Below, in pieces: positions 19,463-27,902 of a stretch of DNA of 64,000 nucleotides. Made by a program: the position numbers and the translations under genes. The stretch is from positions 186,001 through 250,000 of the forward strand of contig CAMVKH010000003.1 in assembly GCA_947168065.1 (NCBI GenBank), read 5' to 3'. Each line of letters starts with the position of its first letter. The first letter of the stretch is position 1. Source of the DNA: an uncultured Bacteroidales bacterium (lineage in GTDB: Bacteria > Bacteroidota > Bacteroidia > Bacteroidales > UBA932). Under the pieces are notes generated by a model. It was not told the DNA's origin. It saw nothing but the letters and a program-made list of their open reading frames with translations, and searched no databases.

Positions 19463-20658
19463 TGAGAAAGCTTGGAAACATCCTTTTGCTGATGACGGCG
19501 CTGCTTGCCGCGGTTTCGTGCATCTACGATTTCAACCCCGACCTGCAGGGTCGCGGGGGCGTGCTGGTGGTTGAGGGCGACATACTGATCGGGGACTTCA
19601 CGGTCGTCAGGATCAGCCGTTCGATGGACCTGACGACAGACGTGACGGCTGGAAGGCACTTTGAACATGTGTCGGCATCCTGCTTCGTGGAAGCCTCCGA
19701 CGGCACGGTTTACGGCAATGGCAGCAGCAGGATCGACACCCGTCCGGCCGACCCTTCATTGGAGTACAGGCTGGTCGTCAGGACCGAAACGGGAGAATAT
19801 GTTTCGGAGTGGGCCCGTCCGCTCAGGGCCTCCGCCATCGACAGCCTTTCCTATTCGATAAGCCCCGACGCGACGACGATGTGGGTGGAAGTCTCCGCCC
19901 ATGGCGAGCGTGACAACATCTACTATCGCTGGATCGGAGAGGAGACCTGGGAATACCACGCTCCCTTCCATGCCACGCATTATTTCGTTCCCAGGGGCAC
20001 TATCCACAAGGGAGAAGTCATGCCGCGTGACACCGTGGTCGCCTATGAACACGGGGAAGACGCCTATTTCTGCTGGCGCTCAGGCGTGGTAAACAGTGTG
20101 CTTGTGGCTTCCACGGGCGACCTTTCCGAGAACAGGCTTGTCAGGCACAGGCTCTATTCCATGGACAGGTACGACCAGAAGATTTCATACCTGTATTCGG
20201 TCGATTTGACGCAGGAGGCCCTTTCGGAGGCAGCCTACAAGTACTGGACCCTGCTCGAAAAGAACTCCAACGACGTGGGCGGGCTGTTCTCTCCCGAACC
20301 CATGGAGATGAGGGGCAACATCGTCAATGTCAACGATCCTGAAGAGATGGTGCTGGGCTATGTCAGCGTTACGGTTCCTGCCAGGACAAGGTATTTCATC
20401 GTCTCCCACGATACCTCTTTCCCGAGGACCCGGCGGAGCGACTACGATTACGAGCCGGTATATGTGCTCAAGAAAGACTGGCGGAGATACTATAGCAACA
20501 ATTACGACGTCTATATGGAGCACAATGCCGATGACCCCGGGCGCGACCAGCAGGCCAACGACGAATTCGACTGGCTTCCGGCGCGATGCGTCAAATGCTG
20601 GCTCTGGAGTTCCGGCACCAAGAACAAGCCTTCCTACTGGCCCAACGACGACAAATAG
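19462..20658 (+). CDS. DUF4249-type outer-membrane lipoprotein
   Basis: This 398-residue lipoprotein has lipobox AVSC (Cys20), then a short CIYDFNPD linker and beta-sandwich sequence (VLVVEGDILIGDFTVVRISRS) that fits the DUF4249 family, whose genes commonly follow a TonB receptor in Bacteroidetes. The role is unknown; a substrate-binding partner of the receptor is the usual guess. About half of its arginines (15 of roughly 30) are AGG. The ATG overlaps the receptor stop (TGATG). The Asp soon after the lipid Cys is compatible with surface exposure. Confidence 0.8.
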   Translation: MRKLGNILLLMTALLAAVSCIYDFNPDLQGRGGVLVVEGDILIGDFTVVRISRSMDLTTDVTAGRHFEHVSASCFVEASDGTVYGNGSSRIDTRPADPSLEYRLVVRTETGEYVSEWARPLRASAIDSLSYSISPDATTMWVEVSAHGERDNIYYRWIGEETWEYHAPFHATHYFVPRGTIHKGEVMPRDTVVAYEHGEDAYFCWRSGVVNSVLVASTGDLSENRLVRHRLYSMDRYDQKISYLYSVDLTQEALSEAAYKYWTLLEKNSNDVGGLFSPEPMEMRGNIVNVNDPEEMVLGYVSVTVPARTRYFIVSHDTSFPRTRRSDYDYEPVYVLKKDWRRYYSNNYDVYMEHNADDPGRDQQANDEFDWLPARCVKCWLWSSGTKNKPSYWPNDDK

Positions 20659-20670
20659 AACGGATTTACC

Positions 20671-22356
20671 ATGAAGAGACTTTTTTTCCTGCTTGCCCTG
20701 CTTGCCCTGCCGATGCTGCTTCCGGCCCAGGAGCGTGTGGCGGAGCGCACCTATATTTCGACCGACAAGGACGTTTTCGTCGCCGGTGACCGTATTTGGT
20801 GTTCGGCCTTCTGCGTTGACGGACAAGGGCGGCTCTCTGCCGTGAGCAGCGTGGCATACCTCGAGCTGCACAACGCATCGACGATGGTTGCCAATGCCAG
20901 GATTGCGCTCGTGGCCGGCAGAGGAGCCGGCTGGATGGAGATTCCGCCCACCCTTCCGACGGGCAATTACCGTCTGATCGCTTACACCGCCCAGAACATT
21001 GCCGAAGAGGGCTATGACTACGAGGGCCTCTCGTCGAAGACCCTGTCCGTGTACAATGTGCTCACGAACGAACGTGTGGACGGCGGAGTCGAAGTCGTAA
21101 CGCCCGAAGCATATGCAGGCCTTCCTTCGGGCATGGGACCCGATCACGACAGCGGCGTGACGCTGCACTGGGAGAACGGCCGCCTGCTGCTGGAAAACAG
21201 GAGCGGGGAGCCTGTGACGCTGAGCCTTTCGGTGTTTCATGAGGACGGGATCCGGCACAATGCCAATCCCGGCATCGCCGACTTCCTGGGAAGCGTCAAG
21301 GCGTCACATCCCGGAAAAGTCTCGGGCTCGAGGATTCCCGACTACGAGGGAGAGGTCATCCGCGGACGTATCGTGGGCTTCAGCGAAGAGATGATTCCCC
21401 ATCTGATCGGGAAATACGCTTTCATCTCCTCGCCTTCCGACAAGTCGGACGTCTATGCGGCTCCCATCATGGAGGACGGTTCGCTGACCTTCTTCACCGG
21501 AGGCATATTCGGAAACAAGGAGTGCATCTGCGAGATCGAAGGCATCGACCCGAAACTCAGCTGCCACATCGAGTTGTTCTCGCCCTACGTCAATCCCCGG
21601 GTGGCCCCGGCCCCGGTCCTGAAGATCAGCGAGTCGCTCGGCGACGCGCTCAAGGCCAGAAGCGTCGCCATGCAGATAGAGCGCCGTTTCGAGGCGGACA
21701 CACTGTACGAGTACCTGCCCCGCCGCACCGACGGTCTTTTCGACGAGAACGTCTGCGTACGCTATATCCTGGACGACTACACCCGCTTCACGACCATGGA
21801 GGAGGTCTTCACGGAGTTCGTGTCCGAAATACGCCCCCGGCGCAGGAGCGACGGCAGCCTCGACATCAAGATCCGCCTGGCGGATATCGGCGGCAATGCC
21901 GCGTATTCGTCCGAGCAGACCATGATGATGCTCGATGGCGTACCGGTGTTCAACCAGCAGAAGATCCTGGATTACGACCCGCTGCTGGTCGAATCGATAG
22001 ACATCTACCCCTATACGCATTTCATCGGGAACAGGATTTTCGAGGGTGTGGCCAATTTCGTGACCTACAAGCGCAATCTTCCGGCCTTCCGGTTCGACAG
22101 CAACGCCCGCGTCATCGACTACCAGGGCCTCTGCATCCCCATGGCCGTGACCGCTGCTCCGGTGGAAGGTAACAGCAACTATCCTGACTACCGCCAGACG
22201 CTGCTCTGGCAGCCCCTGCTGGAGATAGAAGCCGGCGGGAGCCTCACCGTGGATTGTGCCGTTCCTCTCTACACAGGCGATTTCAACGCCGTGGCAGAGG
22301 GCATGACCGCCTCGGGAAATCCCGTGTCAGGCAGTATTACGTTTGACTTGCGTTAA
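20671..22356 (+). CDS. Exported protein with MG2-like domain and a solitary plug-like domain
   Basis: This 561-residue protein has a signal peptide (to PAQ, residue 20). Residues about 25-120 resemble an alpha-2-macroglobulin MG2 domain (TYISTDKDVFVAGDRIWCSAF followed by a LPTGNYRLIAYTAQN strand). A segment at about 405-470 resembles a TonB plug (MMLDGVPVFN, then DYDPLLVESIDIYPY, IFEGVANFVTYK), but no beta-barrel follows. Such MG2/plug proteins accompany TonB receptors in Bacteroidetes; function is unproven. It is the last gene of the four-gene operon, 12 bases after the DUF4249-type gene. Confidence 0.75.
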   Translation: MKRLFFLLALLALPMLLPAQERVAERTYISTDKDVFVAGDRIWCSAFCVDGQGRLSAVSSVAYLELHNASTMVANARIALVAGRGAGWMEIPPTLPTGNYRLIAYTAQNIAEEGYDYEGLSSKTLSVYNVLTNERVDGGVEVVTPEAYAGLPSGMGPDHDSGVTLHWENGRLLLENRSGEPVTLSLSVFHEDGIRHNANPGIADFLGSVKASHPGKVSGSRIPDYEGEVIRGRIVGFSEEMIPHLIGKYAFISSPSDKSDVYAAPIMEDGSLTFFTGGIFGNKECICEIEGIDPKLSCHIELFSPYVNPRVAPAPVLKISESLGDALKARSVAMQIERRFEADTLYEYLPRRTDGLFDENVCVRYILDDYTRFTTMEEVFTEFVSEIRPRRRSDGSLDIKIRLADIGGNAAYSSEQTMMMLDGVPVFNQQKILDYDPLLVESIDIYPYTHFIGNRIFEGVANFVTYKRNLPAFRFDSNARVIDYQGLCIPMAVTAAPVEGNSNYPDYRQTLLWQPLLEIEAGGSLTVDCAVPLYTGDFNAVAEGMTASGNPVSGSITFDLR

Positions 22357-22372
22357 TTTTGTTCAAAACTTG

Positions 22373-22403
22373 TTGGCAGTTAGGAATTTTTGTCCTATCT
22401 TTG
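22373..22403 (+). promoter_or_regulatory. Promoter of the str operon
   Basis: TTG at 22373-22375, a 20-base spacer and TATCTTTG at 22396-22403 form the best-matched -33/-7 promoter in the window. A G+C-rich hairpin (CCCCGC at 22407-22412 with GCGGGG at 22418-22423) lies at the very 5' end of the transcript, ahead of a 35-base A+T-rich leader to the rpsL ATG at 22458. Confidence 0.8.
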
Positions 22404-22457
22404 CAACCCCGCAAAAAGCGGGGTAATAAAACATAAATAATAGATTTACAACTATTT

Positions 22458-22853
22458 ATGCCTACTATTCAACAATTAGTTCGCAAAGGACGCGAGGTTA
22501 TCGTCGAAAAGAGCAAATCTCGCGCGCTGGATGCTTGCCCTCAGCGGCGTGGTGTCTGCGTCCGTGTTTATACCACGACGCCGAAAAAGCCGAACTCTGC
22601 CATGCGTAAAGTGGCCCGTGTTCGTCTCACCAACCAGAAAGAGGTCAATGCATACATCCCGGGCGAGGGTCACAACCTCCAGGAACACAGCATCGTGCTG
22701 GTTCGTGGCGGCCGTGTGAAGGACCTCCCTGGTGTACGTTACCACATCCTTAGGGGCGCATTGGACACCGCAGGCGTGGAGGGTCGTACGCAGAGCCGTT
22801 CCCTCTATGGCGCCAAGCGGCCGAAAGCTGCCAAGAAAGCCGCTAAGAAGTAA
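22458..22853 (+). CDS. rpsL: 30S ribosomal protein S12
   Basis: This 131-residue protein of the decoding centre is highly conserved: [31 protein letters not shown] and [14 protein letters not shown] are all present, including the lysines at the sites where streptomycin-resistance mutations usually occur, so the sensitive form is encoded. A Lys/Ala tail ends the protein. It is the first gene of the operon and follows the strong promoter at 22373-22403. Confidence 0.98.
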   Translation: MPTIQQLVRKGREVIVEKSKSRALDACPQRRGVCVRVYTTTPKKPNSAMRKVARVRLTNQKEVNAYIPGEGHNLQEHSIVLVRGGRVKDLPGVRYHILRGALDTAGVEGRTQSRSLYGAKRPKAAKKAAKK

Positions 22854-22878
22854 TTCACCTATTTAAATTCTTACACAA

Positions 22879-23355
22879 ATGAGAAAAACGAAGCCTAAAA
22901 AGAGGATTCTACTTCCTGATCCTAAGTATCACGATGTACAGGTTACCCGTTTCGTGAACAATCTTATGCTGCAGGGGAAGAAGAGTATCGCGTATTCTAT
23001 TTTTTACGATGCCATCGATATCATCGGCGAGAAGATGAAAGATTCTGAACAGGCTCCTATCGATATTTGGAAGAAGGCGCTCGAAAACGTCACCCCGCAG
23101 GTCGAGGTGAAGAGCCGTCGTGTCGGCGGTGCCAACTTCCAGGTCCCTATGGAGGTACGTCCGGAAAGAAAGATCTCCCTTTCGATGAAGAACATGATTG
23201 TCTTCGCCCGCAAGCGTTCCGGCCACTCCATGGCGGAGAAACTGGCTGCAGAGATCATGGCTGCATACAACAACGAAGGTGCAGCATTCAAGAGAAAAGA
23301 GGATATGCACAGAATGGCAGAGGCCAACAAGGCATTTGCCCACTTCCGTTTCTAA
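22879..23355 (+). CDS. rpsG: 30S ribosomal protein S7
   Basis: This 158-residue protein nucleates folding of the 3' domain of 16S rRNA. The N-terminus [18 protein letters not shown] and the segment [25 protein letters not shown] are typical of Bacteroidetes S7; [16 protein letters not shown] and [24 protein letters not shown]-type C-terminal sequence are intact. It is 25 bases downstream of rpsL and 21 bases ahead of fusA in the usual order. Confidence 0.98.
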   Translation: MRKTKPKKRILLPDPKYHDVQVTRFVNNLMLQGKKSIAYSIFYDAIDIIGEKMKDSEQAPIDIWKKALENVTPQVEVKSRRVGGANFQVPMEVRPERKISLSMKNMIVFARKRSGHSMAEKLAAEIMAAYNNEGAAFKRKEDMHRMAEANKAFAHFRF

Positions 23356-23376
23356 TCTCCTTTCAGTCTGCGTTAG

Positions 23377-25500
23377 ATGGCAAGAGACCTTACATATACG
23401 CGTAATATCGGTATCATGGCCCACATCGATGCCGGTAAGACCACGACCTCGGAGCGTATCCTCTATTATACGGGCAAGACCCACAAGATAGGCGAGGTGC
23501 ACGAAGGGGCTGCAACCATGGACTGGATGGTCCAGGAGCAGGAGCGTGGTATTACCATCACGTCGGCCGCCACAACGGCCTTCTGGCATTACAACGGGCA
23601 GCAGTACCAGATCAATCTGATCGACACCCCGGGTCATGTGGACTTCACGGTCGAAGTCGAGCGTTCGCTCCGCGTCTTGGACGGGACGATCGCCACTTTC
23701 TGTGCCGTGGGCCGCGTACAGCCCCAGTCGGAGACGGTCTGGCGTCAGGCGGACAAATACCATGTCCCGAAGATCGCCTACGTCAACAAGATGGATCGTA
23801 CCGGTGCCGATTTCCTTGCCGTCGTGGACGAAATTGTCGAGAAACTGGGCGCCCGCGCGATTCCGATCTGCCTGCCCATCGGTGCCGAAGAGCATTTCGA
23901 AGGCATCGTGGACCTGATCGCGAAGAAAGCCTACTACTACGACGGAACCAGCAAGGAGCTGGTCAACTACGTCGAGAAGCCCGTTCCCGCCGAGATGGCG
24001 GACGAGGTGGAGGAGTGGCGGGGAAAACTCATCGAATCCGTCGCCGAATACAACGACGAAATCCTTGAGAAATTCTTCGACGACCCCGACTCGATCTCCG
24101 AGCAGGAGATCATCGACGCCCTCAGGAAGGCTACCATCGACAATGCGGTGGTTCCGACCTGCTGCGGCTCCTCGTTCAAGAACAAAGGCATCCAGTTCCT
24201 CCTCGACGCCGTGATGCGTTACCTCCCTTCGCCGCTCGACAAGGGAAGCGTCAAAGGCATCGATCCCCGCACCGACCGTGAGGTCGAACGCAAGCCCATC
24301 GCTACCGACCCGTTCTGCGGCCTGGTCTTCAAGATCGCCACGGACCCGTTTGTCGGCCGCCTGGCTTTCGTCCGCGCCTATTCCGGTCACCTCGCCGCAG
24401 GGTCCCAGGTTCTCAACACCCGCTCCGGCAAGAAGGAGCGTGTCGTGCGCCTCTATCAGATGCACTCCAACAAACAGAACCCCATCGACATGGTCGAAGC
24501 CGGCGACATCTGCGCCGCCGTGGGTTTCAAGGAGCTGCGTACGGGCGACACGATCTGTGACGAGAGCCATCCCGTGGTCCTGGAATCCATCACGTTCCCC
24601 GATCCTGTGATCGGTATCGCGGTGGAGCCCAAGACCCAGCAGGACCTCGACAAGCTCGGCATCGCGCTGGGCAAACTGTCGGAGGAAGATCCGACCTTCA
24701 CCGTCCAGTCCAACCAGGAGACCGGTCAGACGATCATCAGTGGTATGGGCGAGCTTCATCTAGACATCATCGTGGACCGTCTCCGCCGGGAATTCGGCGT
24801 GGAGATCAACCAGGGTGCACCGCAGGTCAACTACAAGGAAGCGGTCACCAAGGCGTTCGTCCACCGTCAGGTGTTCCGCAAGCAGACGGGCGGTCGCGGC
24901 AAGTTCGCCGACATCCAGGTCGAACTCGGTCCGGCCGACGAAGGCGTCTCCGGCGTCCAGTTCATCGACGAGGTCAAAGGCGGGAACATTCCCAAAGAGT
25001 TCATCCCCTCCGTGGAGAAGGGCTTCAAGGCCGCCATGTCCAACGGCGTGCTGGCCGGTTATCCGATGACTTCGCTGAAAGTGCGGCTGCTCGACGGCAG
25101 CTTCCACCCGGTCGATTCGGATGCCCTTTCCTTCGAGATCTGCGCCCGTCTGGCCTTCCGCAACGCGCTTCGCAAATGCGGTCCCGTCCTGATGGAACCC
25201 ATCATGTCGCTCGAGGTGGTTACCCCCGAAGACTATATGGGCGATGTCGTGGGCGACCTGAACCGCCGCCGCGGCCAGATCGTGGACATGGACTCCAAGG
25301 GCAACGCCCGGATTGTCAAAGCCAAGGTTCCCCTTGCCGAACAGTTCGGGTATGTGACGGTCCTCCGCACGCTGACTTCCGGCCGTGCCACCAGTTCCAT
25401 GGAATTCTCCCACTACGCGGAGGTTCCGGCGAACCTGGCCAAGGAAATCATCGACAAACACGGCGGTCCGCGCAGATTCCTGGATGATGATGTAGATTAA
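23377..25500 (+). CDS. fusA: Translation elongation factor G
   Basis: This 707-residue GTPase drives translocation and, with RRF, ribosome recycling. G1 is [15 protein letters not shown] (about residues 16-30), switch II contains DTPGHVDF, and G4 is NKMD; domains II-V follow with no gaps (for example [14 protein letters not shown] in domain IV and [17 protein letters not shown] in domain V). It lies in the str operon after rpsG. Codon use is strongly biased, consistent with high expression. Confidence 0.98.
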   Translation: MARDLTYTRNIGIMAHIDAGKTTTSERILYYTGKTHKIGEVHEGAATMDWMVQEQERGITITSAATTAFWHYNGQQYQINLIDTPGHVDFTVEVERSLRVLDGTIATFCAVGRVQPQSETVWRQADKYHVPKIAYVNKMDRTGADFLAVVDEIVEKLGARAIPICLPIGAEEHFEGIVDLIAKKAYYYDGTSKELVNYVEKPVPAEMADEVEEWRGKLIESVAEYNDEILEKFFDDPDSISEQEIIDALRKATIDNAVVPTCCGSSFKNKGIQFLLDAVMRYLPSPLDKGSVKGIDPRTDREVERKPIATDPFCGLVFKIATDPFVGRLAFVRAYSGHLAAGSQVLNTRSGKKERVVRLYQMHSNKQNPIDMVEAGDICAAVGFKELRTGDTICDESHPVVLESITFPDPVIGIAVEPKTQQDLDKLGIALGKLSEEDPTFTVQSNQETGQTIISGMGELHLDIIVDRLRREFGVEINQGAPQVNYKEAVTKAFVHRQVFRKQTGGRGKFADIQVELGPADEGVSGVQFIDEVKGGNIPKEFIPSVEKGFKAAMSNGVLAGYPMTSLKVRLLDGSFHPVDSDALSFEICARLAFRNALRKCGPVLMEPIMSLEVVTPEDYMGDVVGDLNRRRGQIVDMDSKGNARIVKAKVPLAEQFGYVTVLRTLTSGRATSSMEFSHYAEVPANLAKEIIDKHGGPRRFLDDDVD

Positions 25501-25521
25501 AATTGTTAAAAAATTAGAATA

Positions 25522-25827
25522 ATGAGCCAGAAAATCAGAATTAAACTCAAGTCTTACGACCACGCCCTCGTTGACAAGTCGGCCGACAAGATCGTCAAGA
25601 CGGTAAAGGCTACCGGTGCTGTCGTCAGCGGTCCGATTCCGCTTCCGACGGACAAGAAGATCTTTACGGTGAACCGTTCGACTTTCGTCAACAAGAAAGC
25701 GCGCGAACAGTTTGAACTGAATTCCTTCCGCCGCCTCCTGGACATCTACAGCTCCACGCCGAAAACCGTGGACGCCCTGATGAAACTGGAACTCCCCAGT
25801 GGCGTCGAAGTAGAGATTAAAGTGTAA
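25522..25827 (+). CDS. rpsJ: 30S ribosomal protein S10
   Basis: This 101-residue protein has the standard S10 core: [21 protein letters not shown], then [20 protein letters not shown] and a C-terminal [15 protein letters not shown]10 also acts as the transcription factor NusE. It is 21 bases after fusA. In most Bacteroidetes rpsJ is followed directly by rplC, rplD and the rest of the S10 cluster; here it is the last ribosomal gene and is followed by a spacer and a tRNA. Confidence 0.97.
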   Translation: MSQKIRIKLKSYDHALVDKSADKIVKTVKATGAVVSGPIPLPTDKKIFTVNRSTFVNKKAREQFELNSFRRLLDIYSSTPKTVDALMKLELPSGVEVEIKV

Positions 25828-25950
25828 ATAGAAAAGTCTCCCTGATCGGCTGATACCCAAGCGGCATCAGCCGCTAGCGGAGGCCGTTGCGAAAGCTTGT
25901 GGAATAACAGGCCGTAGCGGCAGGGTTCGGGGCAGCGCCCCGGTAACTCA
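25828..25950 (+). other. Densely structured spacer between rpsJ and the tRNA gene
   Basis: This 123-base spacer has no ORF but several strong inverted repeats: CGGCTGAT/ATCAGCCG (25847-25854 with 25866-25873), the palindrome CCGCTAGCGG (25871-25880) and CGGGGC/GCCCCG (25928-25933 with 25937-25942). AGGCCGT is also repeated directly (25881-25887 and 25909-25915). No U-tract follows the hairpins, so a simple terminator is unlikely; an RNA leader or processing region before the tRNA is possible. Confidence 0.4.
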
Positions 25951-26024
25951 GGTCCCTTAGCTCAGTCGGTCAGAGCAGCGGACTCATAATCCGTGGGTCG
26001 CAGGTTCAAGTCCTGCAGGGACCA
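25951..26024 (+). tRNA. tRNA with CAT anticodon, probably tRNA-Ile2 (lysidine type), else elongator tRNA-Met
   Basis: A complete cloverleaf is seen: acceptor stem GGTCCCT/AGGGACC, D arm with AGCTCAGTCGGTCAGAGC, anticodon stem GCGGA/TCCGT around loop CTCATAA (anticodon CAT), and T arm GCAGG-TTCAAGT-CCTGC. Discriminator base is A, and CCA is not encoded. The acceptor and T-arm sequences resemble E. coli tRNA-Ile2, whose C34 is changed to lysidine by TilS so that it reads AUA, more than elongator tRNA-Met; the absence of CC at the acceptor start argues against initiator. Identity cannot be settled by eye. Confidence 0.9.
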
Positions 26025-26076
26025 CGAGCAATAATAAAGGACAGCCCATCGGGCTGTCCTTTATTATTGCTCGTGG
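26022..26076. terminator. Perfect 26-base inverted repeat overlapping the tRNA 3' end
   Basis: The left arm (26022-26047) and right arm (26051-26076) are exact reverse complements over 26 bases with a 3-base ATC loop. The left arm begins with the last three bases of the tRNA. The hairpin lies between the tRNA and a convergent lipoprotein gene ending at 26082. A GGACAGCCC/GGGCTGTCC stem followed by CTTTATTATT gives a plausible U-rich tract in both directions, so a bidirectional terminator is the simplest reading. Confidence 0.8.
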
Positions 26077-26081
26077 CAGTG

Positions 26082-27887
26082 CTAAGGTGTAGCGGGGGTG
26101 ACTGTGACGGTGCAGGTGGCGGAGTGGCGGCCGGCGGTGGCGGTGATGGTGCAGGTGCCGGGGGCGACGGCTTTCACTACGCCGCCGTCGGTGACGGTGG
26201 CGATCTTCGCGTCGGAGGTTTTCCAGGTGACGGTGTCGGTTGTGCCGCCGGGCGAGACCGTAGCCTTGAGTGTCGAGGAGGCGCCGACCTTCAGTGAAAG
26301 GGTAGCAGCCGAGAGGGCGACGGCGGTGGCCGGGATGACACGACGGAAGGACACGACCTTCATGATCGTCTTGTTCTGCCACGACAGGAAGACGGCGATG
26401 CGGGAAGGATACGCGGTATTCCACTGGTTCATCGGTCCCGTGGTGAAACGTACGTCGAAGATGAAGTCGTACGAGACATAGCCGTGCGTCGTCATGTGGG
26501 TCGTATCGGAATACATGCTGACCACTTCGATGCTGCTCACGTAGCCATCGTCGATGGCGACGGCTTCCAGCTTCGTGCCGGAGGCTTCCTGATAAGCTTC
26601 AAAGGTTTCGCTGGGGGCTTTCTGCTGCAGCGTATCCTTGACGAACAACAGCAGCTGGTAAGTGTAGCTGGTGGCCGCCTGCACGTTCTCGTCGCGGAGC
26701 GAGTAGGTGACGCTGGGCGTATAGACCCGGCCGCGCGGCAGGCGGACTATCGTGCCGTCGGAGAGGGTCAGTACGACACAGTCGGGATCCGATATGTCGG
26801 CGGATGTGAAGAAGTCGGGAACAAGCCGGCCGGTGGCGGGAACGGGGTTGCCGTCGGCGTCACACATGATCTCGGTGGGACCGTCGCCGTAGGTGATGGT
26901 CAGGTAGAGGACGCCGAGTGAGTCGGTGATGCCGATCTGGGGGGTGATGGTCTCCAGGGAGACGCAGACCATCTTGCCCTTATAAAGGAGCCACTGGTAT
27001 TCTTCTTCCGACCGGTTGCGGTATGCCCAGTAGTATTTGCCGTCCGTATAGGCCTTGGCGCTCAGCAGCACGGAGTCGCGGCTGTCGAAGCCGTTGCGGA
27101 TAGTCAGCACCTGGCCGTCTCCGAGGGTGATGCGCGCACCGCTGACGCCGTCTTCCTTGAACTCGGCGACCGACTGGACGAAGATCGACGAGTCGGTCTG
27201 GCTGATCAGGTCGGTGTAGGTCTTGAACAGGTTGTTGATCTCCTCGCAGTTTTTCGTGAACTGGTCGACAGCTTCCTGGGTCGGAATCTGGAAACGCGTG
27301 TTGTCGGTCAGGAGGAAGGTCACATAGTAGGGATTCGACGTGTCGATGCTCGAGAAGAAAGCCGTACCGGCCTGGCCCTGGGCGGCGACCCAGGTGGTCT
27401 TGTTCCAGTAGCTTCCGTCGAAGCTGTACCACCAGACGCCTTCTTCGATCTTCAGCTGGGGGGTCCAGCTGGTGGCGCGCACGCGGCGGCCGGAACTGTC
27501 GGTCATCCAGACGGCTTTGCCGTTCGGTCCCCACTGGATGGTCCAGTAGTAGGCGTCGTAGTCTTCGTTGTAGCGGACGCCGACGATGGGTTTCACGCCG
27601 TCGAGGCCGTTCTGCAGCCGGAGGGTCGTTCCGCTGGAGAAGGAGATCTGGTAGCCGGTCATATCGAGCAGCGACCAGGGTTTGATGCCCGTGATATGGT
27701 CGTTCTTTTCCAGGGCGGAAACCAGCCCGGACAGGGAGGCGATGTTGTCGTTGAGGTTGGACACCTGCTGTTCCAGTGCGGAGACGTCTTCCTTCAGCTG
27801 GGCGATGCGGTTGTCGATTTCCTCATGGCAGCCGCCCAGCAGCAGGGCGCCGGTCAGCAGGATGAAAGGGATGAGTTTTCTTTTCAT
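26082..27887 (-). CDS. Coiled-coil lipoprotein of DUF4988 (PL29 N-terminal domain) type with C-terminal Big_2 domain
   Basis: This 601-residue lipoprotein has lipobox LGGC (Cys20) followed by HEEID, an acidic stretch compatible with surface export. Residues about 22-62 form a coiled coil (heptads in IDNRIAQLKEDVSALEQQV). Repeated beta modules with WTIQWG, YYWAYR and PQLKI motifs follow, as in the N-terminal domain of PL29-type lyases; no catalytic lyase domain is seen. Residues about 520-600 are a bacterial Ig-like Big_2 domain (SLKVGASSTLKATVSPGG, ending TCTVTVTP). It is the last of three paralogs in a five-gene operon, 15 bases after the previous one. Confidence 0.72.
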   Translation of the reverse strand: MKRKLIPFILLTGALLLGGCHEEIDNRIAQLKEDVSALEQQVSNLNDNIASLSGLVSALEKNDHITGIKPWSLLDMTGYQISFSSGTTLRLQNGLDGVKPIVGVRYNEDYDAYYWTIQWGPNGKAVWMTDSSGRRVRATSWTPQLKIEEGVWWYSFDGSYWNKTTWVAAQGQAGTAFFSSIDTSNPYYVTFLLTDNTRFQIPTQEAVDQFTKNCEEINNLFKTYTDLISQTDSSIFVQSVAEFKEDGVSGARITLGDGQVLTIRNGFDSRDSVLLSAKAYTDGKYYWAYRNRSEEEYQWLLYKGKMVCVSLETITPQIGITDSLGVLYLTITYGDGPTEIMCDADGNPVPATGRLVPDFFTSADISDPDCVVLTLSDGTIVRLPRGRVYTPSVTYSLRDENVQAATSYTYQLLLFVKDTLQQKAPSETFEAYQEASGTKLEAVAIDDGYVSSIEVVSMYSDTTHMTTHGYVSYDFIFDVRFTTGPMNQWNTAYPSRIAVFLSWQNKTIMKVVSFRRVIPATAVALSAATLSLKVGASSTLKATVSPGGTTDTVTWKTSDAKIATVTDGGVVKAVAPGTCTITATAGRHSATCTVTVTPATP

Positions 27888-27902
27888 GTTCGTATCCTCC
27901 TT

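Noticed and set aside
22909-24759. A 616-residue minus-strand open frame opposite rpsG and fusA
   Set aside because: The plus strand encodes S7 and EF-G with complete motifs; the antisense frame is low-complexity Asp/Gly/Val/His-rich sequence typical of reverse reading of GC-rich genes.
25951-26024. Initiator tRNA-fMet from the CAT anticodon
   Set aside because: The acceptor stem starts GGTCCCT with full pairing at 1-72 and the anticodon stem lacks three consecutive G-C pairs, so it is not an initiator; Ile2 or elongator Met remain.
26022-26076. The tRNA-adjacent palindrome as an attachment site of an integrated element
   Set aside because: Integration leaves a direct copy of the tRNA 3' end at the far boundary; here the repeat is inverted and adjacent, and no integrase gene is present in the window.
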